From: Streptomyces marinisediminis
Lineage (GTDB): Bacteria > Actinomycetota > Actinomycetes > Streptomycetales > Streptomycetaceae
Length of the DNA stretch: 64,000 nt
Direction: 5' to 3'
Assembly (NCBI RefSeq): GCF_026262575.1
Contig: NZ_JAPKFL010000003.1
Span: forward strand, 226,256 to 290,255
This document shows, one piece after another, positions 54,305 through 64,000 of this stretch. The translations under genes and the position numbers were made by a program. Position 1 is the first letter of the stretch, and every line of letters starts with the position of its first letter. The notes below the pieces were generated by a model. The model worked only from the letters and a program-made list of their open reading frames with translations, ran no database searches and was not told where the DNA came from.

Positions 54305-55696
54305 ATGTCCGCATCTCCAGCCCCGCACCCGGTGCGCGGCGTCGTCCTGCTGGTGGCCGCCCTCGCCCTCCTCGCCTTCGCCCCGGCGGCCGCCGCCGCT
54401 CCGGCCGCACCCGCACCCGCACCCGCCCCGGCCGCCGCTCCGGCACAGGCCGGTCTCGACGAGGTGGCCCGGAGCCTGCGCGAGAACCCCGTCTACGTGC
54501 ATCCCCAGGCCCGCGACCAGCTCCCGGCCGACGAGGCCGCGGCCCTCGAAGAGCGGATCGAGGACGCCGACAAGCCCGTGTTCGTCGCCGTCCTGCCGGA
54601 CACCGAGGCGTTCCCCGAGGAGTCCGTGCTGCCCGACCTGCGCACCCTGACCGGCGTCAGCGGCGTGTACGCCGTCCGGCTCGGCGACGGCTTCGACGCG
54701 GGCGCCGACCCGGCGGTGCTGCCGACCGAGGCCGTGGACAACCTCGTCGGCGCCGTCCAGCGCACCGCGGGCGACGACGCGGGCGAGCAGCTCGGCCTCT
54801 TCGTCGACCAGGCGCTCCCGCAGGCCGAGGGGCGGGCCCCGGCGTCCTGGAACGACGGCGGGGGCGACGGGTCGCCGCTGCCCGGGCTGCTCATCCTCGG
54901 CGGCCTCCTCGTCGCCGGGGGCGCGCTCGTCTTCGCGGCGCGCCGCCGCGCGACCACCCGGCGCCGCGAGCGCGAGCGCGCCGAGCTGGAGAAGCTGCGC
55001 GTGGTGGTCGACGAGGACATCACCGCCTTCGGCGAGGAGCTCGACCGCCACGACCTCGACCCGGCCGCCCCCGGCACCACCGAGGCCATGCGCGAGGACT
55101 ACACCCGCGCCCTGGACTGCTACGACGCGGCCAAGCGGAAGATGGCCGACGCCCGCCACCCGGCGGACGTGCGCCCGGTCACCGAGACGCTCGGGGAGGG
55201 CCGCTTCGCGCTGGCCGTGCTCGCCGCGCGGCGGGCCGGGCGTCCGCTCCCCGAGGCCCGGCCGCCGTGCTTCTTCGACCCGCGGCACGGCCCGTCGGTC
55301 ACCGACGTGCACTGGGCACCGCCCGGCGGCACCGCCCGCGACGTCCCGGCCTGCCAGGCCGACGCCGACCGGCTGGCGCGCGGCGACGAGCCCGAGGCGC
55401 GCATGGTCGACACCGAGCACGGCGCGCGGCCGTACTGGAACGCCGGCCCCGCCTACGCCCCCTGGGCCGGCGGCTACTTCGCCGGCGGCATCCTGCCCGG
55501 CATGCTCGTGGGCACCATGCTGGGCAGCATGATGATGGCCCCCGGCGCCTACGCCGCCACGGGCGAGGCCGCCGCCGCGGGCGGCGACTACACCGGCTCC
55601 GACTTCGACGGCGGCGGCTTCGGCGGCGACTTCGGCGGCGGTGGCGGCGACCTGGGCGGCGGCGGCTTCGGCGGCGGCGACTTCGGCGGCTTCTGA
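54305..55696 (+). CDS. TPM-domain-like membrane protein with Gly/Asp/Phe-rich C-terminus
   Basis: 463 aa. A signal peptide (VRGVVLLVAALALLAFA) is followed by an Ala/Pro linker, an extracytoplasmic TPM-like domain (about 55-190), one transmembrane helix (LPGLLILGGLLVAGGALVFA, about 200), a cytosolic coiled or helical region, and a C-terminal tail of GGGFGGDFGG repeats. The Gly-rich tail after a membrane domain is characteristic of YgcG/TPM proteins. AGGAGG is 5 nt before the ATG. Function unknown. Confidence 0.75.
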   Translation: MSASPAPHPVRGVVLLVAALALLAFAPAAAAAPAAPAPAPAPAAAPAQAGLDEVARSLRENPVYVHPQARDQLPADEAAALEERIEDADKPVFVAVLPDTEAFPEESVLPDLRTLTGVSGVYAVRLGDGFDAGADPAVLPTEAVDNLVGAVQRTAGDDAGEQLGLFVDQALPQAEGRAPASWNDGGGDGSPLPGLLILGGLLVAGGALVFAARRRATTRRRERERAELEKLRVVVDEDITAFGEELDRHDLDPAAPGTTEAMREDYTRALDCYDAAKRKMADARHPADVRPVTETLGEGRFALAVLAARRAGRPLPEARPPCFFDPRHGPSVTDVHWAPPGGTARDVPACQADADRLARGDEPEARMVDTEHGARPYWNAGPAYAPWAGGYFAGGILPGMLVGTMLGSMMMAPGAYAATGEAAAAGGDYTGSDFDGGGFGGDFGGGGGDLGGGGFGGGDFGGF

Positions 55697-56102
55697 CCCC
55701 CACCGGCCCCCGCCCGCCCCGGGGCCGTCGCTGCGGGGCGGGCCCCTGGTCCCGCGCCCGCTGGCCCGCGCGTCGATCCCCGCGCGGTCGCCGCCGCTCG
55801 CTCCCGCGTCCGTCGGTCGGGGCACGGGCCGCCGTCCCGTACGCCGTCGGGGGGTCCGGTCGCGCGTTGGCGCCGGTCCGTGGCGTGGGGCTGGGCGCGG
55901 GCTGTCGCGGCCCCGCGCCGGGGGTCCGCACGCGCCGCCGCGCCCCGTGGCGCCGGCCGGCGTGCGCGCCGCCGCCCCGTCCGGGCGCGTCCCCGGCCCG
56001 GGTGGGCGCCGTCGCCTTCCGCGCGCCCGCGGCCCCGAGTGGGGTGGGGGAAGGGGGTGCGGGGGGTACGCGGTGGCGGGAGTAGCGCGGAAGGAGAGGC
56101 GC
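55697..56102. other. 406-bp gap before the GST-like gene
   Basis: A 9-bp stem hairpin (55712-55743) ends the preceding gene. I see no gene in the remainder. Confidence 0.6.
55712..55743 (+). terminator. Terminator of the TPM-like gene
   Basis: GCCCGCCCC (55712-55720) pairs with GGGGCGGGC (55735-55743), 16 nt after the stop. Confidence 0.6.
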
Positions 56103-57113
56103 ATGGGTGTCGGGAACACCGAGTACGGGCGGAAGCGGTTCACCCGGTCGAAGAGCCACTTCGCGGACCGGATCACCCGGGACGGCCGGGACGGGTGGCC
56201 GGTGGAGGCGGGGCGGTACCGGCTGGTGGTGAGCCGGGCGTGCCCGTGGGCCAGCCGGGCGCTGGTGGCGCGGCGCCTGCTGGGCCTGGAACCGGCGCTG
56301 TCGCTGGCCGTCGCCGACCCCGTGCAGGACGACCGGAGCTGGCGGTTCACGCTCGACCCGGACGGGCGGGACCCGGTGCTGGGCATCCGCTATCTCAGCG
56401 AGGCGTACGACGCCCGGGAGGCGGACTACCCCGGGGGCGTCAGCGTCCCGGCGGTCGTGGACGTGCCCAGCGGGCGCCTGGTCACCAACGACTACCAGCG
56501 CATCACCCTGGACCTGGCCACCGAGTGGACGGAGCTGCACCGCCCGGGCGCGCCGGAGCTGTACCCGCGGCCGCTGCGGGCGGAGATGGACGAGCTGATG
56601 GACGGCGTCTACCGGGACGTGAACAACGGCGTCTACCGGGCCGGGTTCGCGACCGGCCAGGAGGAGTACGAGGCGGCGTACGCGGACGTGTTCCGGCGCC
56701 TGGACCAGCTCTCGGAGCGGCTGGCGGACCGGCGCTACCTCATGGGGGAGACGATCACCGAGGCCGACATCCGGCTGTTCACCACGCTGGTGCGGTTCGA
56801 CGCGGTCTACCACGGCCACTTCAAGTGCAACCGGAACAAGCTCACCGAGGACCCGGTGCTCTGGGCCTACATGCGGGACCTCTACCAGACGCCCGGCTTC
56901 GGCGACACCGTCGACTTCGACCACATCAAGCGCCACTACTACCAGGTGCACACCGGCATCAACCCGACGGGCATCGTCCCGGCCGGGCCGGACCCGACCG
57001 GTTGGCTGGCACCGCACCACCGCGAGGAGCTCGGCGGGCGCCCGTTCGGGGACGGCACGCCGCCGGGGCCGCCGCCGGAGGCCGAGCGCATCCCGGCGGC
57101 GGGACGGCCGTGA
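56103..57113 (+). CDS. Glutathione S-transferase family protein (ECM4/GHR-like)
   Basis: 336 aa. The N-terminal thioredoxin fold has SRACPWASR with Cys47 as the reactive residue, and the C-terminal GST helical domain contains DVNNGVYRAGFA and LFTTLVRFDAVYHGHFKCN, hallmarks of glutathionyl-hydroquinone reductases. Actinomycetes use mycothiol, so the thiol partner probably differs. GGAAGGAG precedes the ATG. Confidence 0.9.
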   Translation: MGVGNTEYGRKRFTRSKSHFADRITRDGRDGWPVEAGRYRLVVSRACPWASRALVARRLLGLEPALSLAVADPVQDDRSWRFTLDPDGRDPVLGIRYLSEAYDAREADYPGGVSVPAVVDVPSGRLVTNDYQRITLDLATEWTELHRPGAPELYPRPLRAEMDELMDGVYRDVNNGVYRAGFATGQEEYEAAYADVFRRLDQLSERLADRRYLMGETITEADIRLFTTLVRFDAVYHGHFKCNRNKLTEDPVLWAYMRDLYQTPGFGDTVDFDHIKRHYYQVHTGINPTGIVPAGPDPTGWLAPHHREELGGRPFGDGTPPGPPPEAERIPAAGRP

Positions 57114-57288
57114 GCGGGCGCCGGCCCGCCCGGGGGCGCCGAACCGCGTGGCTCGGTTTCCGGGCGGCTCGGCTCGCGGGACGGTTTCCGGGCGCGGCCG
57201 CTCCGACGGGCCGCTCCGGGCGGGCAGCGCGGCCGTCGGGCGTTCCTACGAGCGGCCCGGCACCTGCGGCGTAGAAAACTCCGAAACC

Positions 57289-57318
57289 TTGTATCCACCA
57301 GGCAGAACCCCCTAGCGT
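57289..57318 (+). promoter_or_regulatory. Promoter of the HTH-Mop regulator (leaderless mRNA likely)
   Basis: TTGTAT (57289-57294) and TAGCGT (57313-57318) with 18-bp spacer place the transcript start near 57325-57326, at the ATG; no ribosome site exists. Confidence 0.5.
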
Positions 57319-57325
57319 GACGCAC

Positions 57326-57736
57326 ATGCAGGCGTACACCATGGGGCAGGCGGCGCGGCTGCTGGGCGTGAGCCCGGACACCGTGCGCCGCTGGGCGGAC
57401 GCCGGCCGCGTCAGGACACACCGCGACGCGGGCGGCCGCCGTCTGATCGACGGCCGGGACCTGGCCGCGTTCTCCGTGGAGGTCGGCCAGGGCCAGGGCG
57501 ACGACGACGAGGACGGGGCGGCCTACACCACGGCCCGCAACGCCTTCCCCGGGATCGTGACGGCCGTGCGGCTCGGCGACGTCGCGGCGCAGGTGGAGAT
57601 CCAGGCAGGGCCGCACCGGCTGGTCTCGCTGCTGACGCGGGAGGCCGTCGAGGAGCTCGGGCTGGAGGTCGGGGTGCGGGCGACGGCCCGCGTGAAGTCC
57701 ACCAACGTGCACATCGACCGCGTGCCGGACGCCTGA
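57326..57736 (+). CDS. MerR-type HTH protein with molybdate-binding Mop domain
   Basis: 136 aa. An N-terminal MerR/BldC-like helix-turn-helix (YTMGQAARLLGVSPDTVRRW, about 3-55) is joined by an acidic linker to one Mop/TOBE domain (about 70-133, NAFPGIVTAVRLGDVAAQVE ... KSTNVHIDRV) that binds molybdate. It therefore probably senses molybdate and controls the modA-modBC genes starting 32 bp downstream. GTG 57317 is an alternative start. Confidence 0.88.
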   Translation: MQAYTMGQAARLLGVSPDTVRRWADAGRVRTHRDAGGRRLIDGRDLAAFSVEVGQGQGDDDEDGAAYTTARNAFPGIVTAVRLGDVAAQVEIQAGPHRLVSLLTREAVEELGLEVGVRATARVKSTNVHIDRVPDA

Positions 57737-57768
57737 CCGCCCGGCACGCCCGCGACCAGGAGCCACCC

Positions 57769-58605
57769 GTGCCGCTCTCCGCCCGCCCCGCCCCGCGCCC
57801 CCGGGCCCACCACGCCCGTCGTCCCCGGTGGCGCTCAGCCCGCCGTCCCGCCACCCGCCGCAGCACGGCGCTGCTGGCCGCCGCCGCGCTCGCGCTGCCG
57901 CTCGCCGCGTGCGGCCGGGCGGACGGCCGGGCACCGGCCGGCACCGAGCTGACCGTGCTGGCCGCCTCCTCGCTCACCGACGTGTTCCGGACGCTGGGCG
58001 AGGCGTACGAGGAGGCGAACCCGGGTACGGAGATCACCTTCTCCTTCGCGGGGTCGCAGGAGCTGGCCGCGCAGGTCGGGCAGGGCGCGCCCGCCGACGC
58101 GCTGGTCACCGCCGACACCCGGACGATGGAGCGGGTGCGGGGCGAGACCGGCGAACCGGTCGTCATCGCGCGCAACGGGCTCGTCATCGCCGTCCGGGAG
58201 GGCAACCCACGCGGCGTCCGCTCCCTGGCGGACCTGGCCGACGGCGGCCTCGCGGTGGTGCTGGCCGCCCCGGAGGTGCCCGTCGGCCACTACAGCGCGG
58301 ACGTGCTCGACCGGCAGGGCGTCACCGTGCGCCCCGTCTCCCAGGAGCCGAACGCGCGGGCCGTGCTCGCCAAGGTGAAGCTCGGCGAGGCCGACGCGGG
58401 CCTGGTGTACCGCACGGACGCGGTCGCCGAGCGCGACGCGGTGGACGCCGTGGAGATCCCGGACGCCCGCAACACGACCGCCCGGTACCCGGCGGCGACC
58501 CTGAACGCCTCCCGGAACGCACCGGCCGCCGCGGCGTTCGTGGCGTGGCTGACCGGCGCCGAGGCCCGGCGGACCCTGGAAGCGGCCGGGTTCCAGACGC
58601 CGTGA
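57769..58605 (+). CDS. modA: Molybdate ABC transporter substrate-binding lipoprotein
   Basis: 278 aa. A long basic N-terminus precedes a lipoprotein signal with LAAC (Cys48). The mature domain has the ModA oxyanion loops LAASSLTDVF, FSFAGSQELAAQV and VYRTDAVAE. AGGAG is 6 nt before the GTG. Binds molybdate or tungstate outside the membrane. Overlaps the ModBC start by GTGA. Confidence 0.92.
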   Translation: MPLSARPAPRPRAHHARRPRWRSARRPATRRSTALLAAAALALPLAACGRADGRAPAGTELTVLAASSLTDVFRTLGEAYEEANPGTEITFSFAGSQELAAQVGQGAPADALVTADTRTMERVRGETGEPVVIARNGLVIAVREGNPRGVRSLADLADGGLAVVLAAPEVPVGHYSADVLDRQGVTVRPVSQEPNARAVLAKVKLGEADAGLVYRTDAVAERDAVDAVEIPDARNTTARYPAATLNASRNAPAAAAFVAWLTGAEARRTLEAAGFQTP

Positions 58606-60638
58606 CGCCCCGCCCGCGCCCTCCCCGCCCCCCTCGCCGTCTCCGCCCTCTCCACCCGCCTGGGCGACCGCCCCGCCGCCCGCTGGACGAACCGGTGGAG
58701 GCCCCGGTGGACGACCCGGGGGGCGACCCCGCGCCCCGCCCCCCGCGCCGGCCGCCGCTCGCGCTCGCGGTGCCCGCGCTGCTGGCCGTCGCCTTCCTGG
58801 CGCTGCCGCTCGCCGGCATCCTCGCGCGCACCTCCTGGGGCGAGCTGGGCGACCACCTGACCAGCCCGGCCGCGACGCAGGCGCTGCGGCTGTCCCTGGT
58901 CGTCTCCGGGTGGGCGCTCGCCCTCAGCCTGCTGCTGGGCGTGCCGCTGGCGTGGCTGCTGGCCCGCGTCCCGTTCCGGGGCAAGGCCGTCGTCCGCTCG
59001 CTGGTGCTGCTGCCGATGGTGCTGCCGCCCACGGTCGGCGGCGTCGCCCTGCTGCTGGGGTTCGGGCGGCGCGGGCTGCTGGGGCCGTGGCTGGAGGAGT
59101 GGTTCGGGCTGACGCTGCCCTTCCGCACCGCGGGCGCCGTCGTCGCGGCGACCTTCGTGGCGATGCCGTTCCTCGTCATCAGCCTGGAGGGCGCGCTGGC
59201 CGGGCTGCACCGGCGTTACGAGGAGACGGCGGCCTCGCTCGGCGCCGCGCCGCTGCGGGTGTTCGGCACGGTGACGCTGCCCATGGTCGCCCCCGGGCTG
59301 GCCGCGGGCGCGGCGCTGACCTGGGCGCGGGCGCTGGGCGAGTTCGGCGCCACGATCACCTTCGCGGGCAACCTGCCGGGCAGCACGCAGACGCTGCCGC
59401 TCCACGTCTACCTGCTGCTCCAGGACGACCCGGCGGCCGCCACCTCCGTCTCGCTGCTGCTGCTGGCCATCGCCCTGGCCGTGCTCGTCGCGCTGCGCGG
59501 CCGCTTCACCGGCGCCCCCTCCGGCCGCCCGCGCCCCGCGCCGGACACCGCGCCGGACCCGGCGCCGCGCCCGCCCCCCGGCCCCGCGCCCCGGGGCGAG
59601 GGCTCCTGGGCGCTGCACGCCGAGGTCACCGGGTTCACCCGGCTCGTCCTGGACGCCGCGCCGGGCACGACGATCGCCGTCGTCGGCCCCAACGGCGCGG
59701 GCAAGACCACCCTGCTGCGCGCCCTGCTGGGCCTCACCGACCGCGCCGCCGCCCGGGTGCGGCTGGGGGACGCCGAGGTCGGCGGCCGGGCCCCGCACCG
59801 GCGCGGCATCGCGTGGGTGCCGCAGGACGGCGCGCTCTTCCCGCACCTGTCGGCACTGGCGAACACCGCGTACGGGCTGCGCACCCGGGGCGTGTCGCGC
59901 GCCGAGGCCCGGGCCCTGGCCCGGCACTGGCTGGACCGGCTGGACGTCGGCCACCTCGCCCACCGCAGACCCGCCCAGCTCTCCGGCGGCCAGGCCCAGC
60001 GCGTCGCACTCGCCCGCGCGCTGGCCGCCCGGCCCCGCCTGCTCCTGCTGGACGAACCGCTGGCCGCGCTCGACCAGACCACCCGGGCCCGGGTGCGGCA
60101 CCTGCTGCGCCGCCACCTCGACGGCTTCGGCGGCGTCTGCCTGCTGGTCACCCACGACCCGGTGGAGGCCGTCGCCCTCGCCGACCGCGTGCTCGTGCTG
60201 GAGGACGGCCGCGCGCTCCAGGACGCCGCACCGGCCGAGGTGACGCGGCACCCGCGCTCGCCGTGGGTCGCGCGCATGCTGGGGCGCAACGCCTGGCCGG
60301 GCACCGGCACGGCCACCGGCCTGGTCACCCCGGGCGGGGCGGTGGTCACGGCCGCCGAACCGCTGCCACCGGGCACGGACGCGCTGGCCGTCATCGCCCC
60401 GGAGGCGGTCGCACTGCACCGGGTGCCGCCCACGGGCAGCCCGCGCAACGCCTGGGCCGGCACCGTGCGGGAGATCTCCGCGGCCGCCGGTCGGCTGCGG
60501 GTGCTGGTCACCTTCGACACCGCCCCGGACCTCGTCGCCGAGATCACCCCGGCCGCCGCGGCGGAGCTGGGCCTGCGCGACGGCTCCCCCGTGCACGTGG
60601 GCGTCAAGGCGACCGAGGTCACCCTGGTGCCCACGTGA
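58602..60638 (+). CDS. Fused molybdate ABC permease-ATPase (ModB-ModC)
   Basis: 678 aa. A Pro/Arg-rich N-terminus is followed by a ModB permease (about 50-305, with the coupling sequence EETAASLGAAPLRVFGTVTLP) and, after a Pro-rich linker, an ABC ATPase (about 340-560; Walker A GPNGAGKTT, LSGGQ, LLLLDEP, VTHD) ending in a TOBE/Mop-like domain (about 600-675). In most bacteria the two subunits are separate proteins. GTG start overlaps modA. A start further downstream is possible. Confidence 0.9.
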   Translation: MTPRPRPPRPPRRLRPLHPPGRPPRRPLDEPVEAPVDDPGGDPAPRPPRRPPLALAVPALLAVAFLALPLAGILARTSWGELGDHLTSPAATQALRLSLVVSGWALALSLLLGVPLAWLLARVPFRGKAVVRSLVLLPMVLPPTVGGVALLLGFGRRGLLGPWLEEWFGLTLPFRTAGAVVAATFVAMPFLVISLEGALAGLHRRYEETAASLGAAPLRVFGTVTLPMVAPGLAAGAALTWARALGEFGATITFAGNLPGSTQTLPLHVYLLLQDDPAAATSVSLLLLAIALAVLVALRGRFTGAPSGRPRPAPDTAPDPAPRPPPGPAPRGEGSWALHAEVTGFTRLVLDAAPGTTIAVVGPNGAGKTTLLRALLGLTDRAAARVRLGDAEVGGRAPHRRGIAWVPQDGALFPHLSALANTAYGLRTRGVSRAEARALARHWLDRLDVGHLAHRRPAQLSGGQAQRVALARALAARPRLLLLDEPLAALDQTTRARVRHLLRRHLDGFGGVCLLVTHDPVEAVALADRVLVLEDGRALQDAAPAEVTRHPRSPWVARMLGRNAWPGTGTATGLVTPGGAVVTAAEPLPPGTDALAVIAPEAVALHRVPPTGSPRNAWAGTVREISAAAGRLRVLVTFDTAPDLVAEITPAAAAELGLRDGSPVHVGVKATEVTLVPT

Positions 60639-60692
60639 CGGCGCGGCCCCGGCCCCGCTGAGCCTCACCGCACCCGCGTCACCGTGCCCGTG

Positions 60693-63044
<2,352 letters not shown>

Positions 63045-63105
63045 CGCTTGCTCCTGTGGGTGCAGACAGTGGGGGCGCGGCGCCCGCCGGCCCGGGGGCT
63101 GGGCG

Positions 63106-63372
63106 TCAGACGCGCCCGGTCAGCGTGTACCCGGCCTCGTCCACGGCGCGGGCGAGGAGCGCGTCGTCCGGCTCCCCGGCGGTGGTCACCGTCACCCGGC
63201 CCGCCGCGACGTCGACCTCGACGCCGGCCACGGACTCCAGCGCGCCGAGCTCCCCGGCCACCGCCGCCTCGCAGTGGCCGCAGCTCATCCCGGACACGGC
63301 GTACACCGTCACGCGCGGCCGCGCCTCGGCGGCGTCCGTGGCGGAGCTGGCGGGGGTGGGCTGCGCGGTCAT
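63106..63372 (-). CDS. copZ: Copper chaperone CopZ
   Basis: 88-aa heavy-metal-associated domain with metal motif GMSCGHC (Cys31, Cys34) and the ferredoxin-like fold; delivers Cu(I) to CopA. About 20 unstructured residues precede the domain. GGAGG is 5 nt before ATG 63372; a longer frame from 63402 lacks support. First gene of the operon under the CsoR-like boxes. Confidence 0.92.
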   Translation of the reverse strand: MTAQPTPASSATDAAEARPRVTVYAVSGMSCGHCEAAVAGELGALESVAGVEVDVAAGRVTVTTAGEPDDALLARAVDEAGYTLTGRV

Positions 63373-63401
63373 GTCGGCCTCCGTGCGTTCGTACCGGATC
63401 A

Positions 63402-63407
63402 ATCATA
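63402..63407 (-). promoter_or_regulatory. copZA -10 element
   Basis: TATGAT on the minus strand, 29 bp before copZ, overlapping CsoR-like box A. Confidence 0.5.
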
Positions 63408-63421
63408 CGGCCGGGGGGTAT
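63405..63421. promoter_or_regulatory. CsoR-like box A
   Basis: ATACGGCCGGGGGGTAT, a G-tract flanked by ATAC/GTAT, on the copZ promoter. Copper-sensing CsoR binds such G-rich palindromes. Confidence 0.65.
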
Positions 63422-63438
63422 CACCCGGCCCTGTCTGT

Positions 63439-63455
63439 ATACCCCCGAGCCGTAT
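63439..63455. promoter_or_regulatory. CsoR-like box B (inverted)
   Basis: ATACCCCCGAGCCGTAT is the reverse complement of box A at 15 of 17 positions, 17 bp away. Confidence 0.6.
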
Positions 63456-64000
63456 ACCAACGCAAGCACCCACCCCACCCACCCCCCACCTCACCCCCGA
63501 CGCCCACACCTTCGAAGGCCCCCGGGGGTACCCGCCCCTGGCCCCACCCCGACGAGACACCACCACCACCACGACGACGCCAGTCAGCCCCCACCGGCCC
63601 ACACGGTGCCGCGCCGAGCACGGCGCGCCCCGGACGGCCGAAGGGGGAGACCGGCGCGAGTGGGTCCGGCGACTGCCGTCGTCATCCAGGGGTGACGGCC
63701 CGAGGGGGCTCCCGAGCGGCGGTGTCGTGGCGCTCGGGCCACGCCGGTGGCCGTGCCGCCGCGGAGTGCCGGCAACGACGACCGGTCGGGCGCGGGCGGG
63801 CGGCGTGGAGGAGGCGCCCGGTGCGTGCGGCCGGAACTCCGCGCCGGGCCTTCTGTGGGCGGTGGCGGGAGCGCCCACAGGACGGGGTGTGCCGCACCCG
63901 CGCGATGGTCCGCTCGCGCTGGGGCGCGCGCGATCGGCGGCGGCGGGCTGAGCTGGTGGGCGGTGGGGGGCGGGGCGGCCCGTTGCCCGCGCGGGGGTGG
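63456..64000. other. 545-bp window-end region without a supported gene
   Basis: Open frames are present on both strands, but none shows a ribosome site with a recognisable product. It may hold the promoter of a gene beyond the right edge. Confidence 0.45.

Noticed and set aside
50680..56085. A single 1801-codon open frame on the plus strand
   Set aside because: It runs across several well-supported genes on both strands, has low-complexity Arg/Gly/Pro composition and no recognisable domain; it is a GC-bias artefact.
63584..63897. Short open frames at the right end
   Set aside because: Arg/Gly-rich products with no ribosome site or known domain.

Overview
The window is chromosomal DNA of a high-GC actinomycete, almost certainly Streptomyces or a close relative. 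The signs are extreme G/C use at third codon positions, many GTG starts, TGA stops, Shine-Dalgarno sequences close to GGAGG, and marker families such as a proteasome activator (Bpa), mycothiol-type enzymes, SpoIIE/HATPase regulators and paired bkd gene sets. The gene order resembles the conserved core of Streptomyces chromosomes (bkd - serine/threonine kinases - fadE5-like - aspS - metG). I found no biosynthetic cluster, prophage, insertion sequence, CRISPR array, tRNA or rRNA.

Layout. 1-4.3 kb: a partial Lrp/AsnC regulator (BkdR-like) divergent from a branched-chain keto acid dehydrogenase operon (E1-alpha, E1-beta, E2). 4.3-7.8 kb: a MobA-like nucleotidyltransferase fused to DUF6457, moeA, and a TrkA-N potassium channel. 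7.9-10.8 kb: a quinone oxidoreductase, a Pro-rich surface protein and the proteasome activator Bpa. 11-14.7 kb: a second bkd operon on the minus strand. 15-19.8 kb: a NarL-type response regulator and two divergent membrane Ser/Thr kinases, one ending in a PASTA-like domain. 20.3-26.2 kb: GntR regulator plus MFS transporter, a mycothiol-type DinB protein, a nitrilase-like hydrolase and a thioredoxin-NHL protein. 26.4-28.5 kb: DUF2267 protein and a complete RheA/Hsp18 heat-shock module. 28.9-41 kb: two large SpoIIE-type phosphatase/ATPase regulators enclosing an M18 aminopeptidase, a VOC protein, a FadE5-like dehydrogenase, an SseB protein, an SGNH hydrolase and a pirin. 41-47 kb: aspS, metG, a hypothetical protein and a glycosyltransferase. 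47.5-57.1 kb: PhoX behind a PHO box, membrane proteins, DoxX, a small disordered protein, a second ion channel, an amino-acid permease, a TPM-like protein and a GST-like enzyme. 57.3-60.6 kb: molybdate locus (HTH-Mop regulator, ModA, fused ModB-ModC). 60.7-63.4 kb: CopA and CopZ behind two inverted CsoR-like boxes.

How the genes work together. The two bkd operons make branched acyl-CoA starters for iso/anteiso fatty acids and link to the acyl-CoA dehydrogenase further along. MoeA, the MobA-like protein, the Mop regulator and ModABC form a molybdenum theme. Several loci carry their regulatory DNA in readable form: RheA operators, CsoR-like boxes, PHO boxes, Crp-like sites and terminators. The most distinctive observations are the doubled RheA operator at hsp18, the inverted CsoR-like pair, the ModBC fusion with its Mop regulator, the altered Bpa tail (GPYL), the histone-like tail on one E1-alpha, and imperfect direct repeats flanking one SpoIIE gene. 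I did not find a system I would call wholly undescribed.
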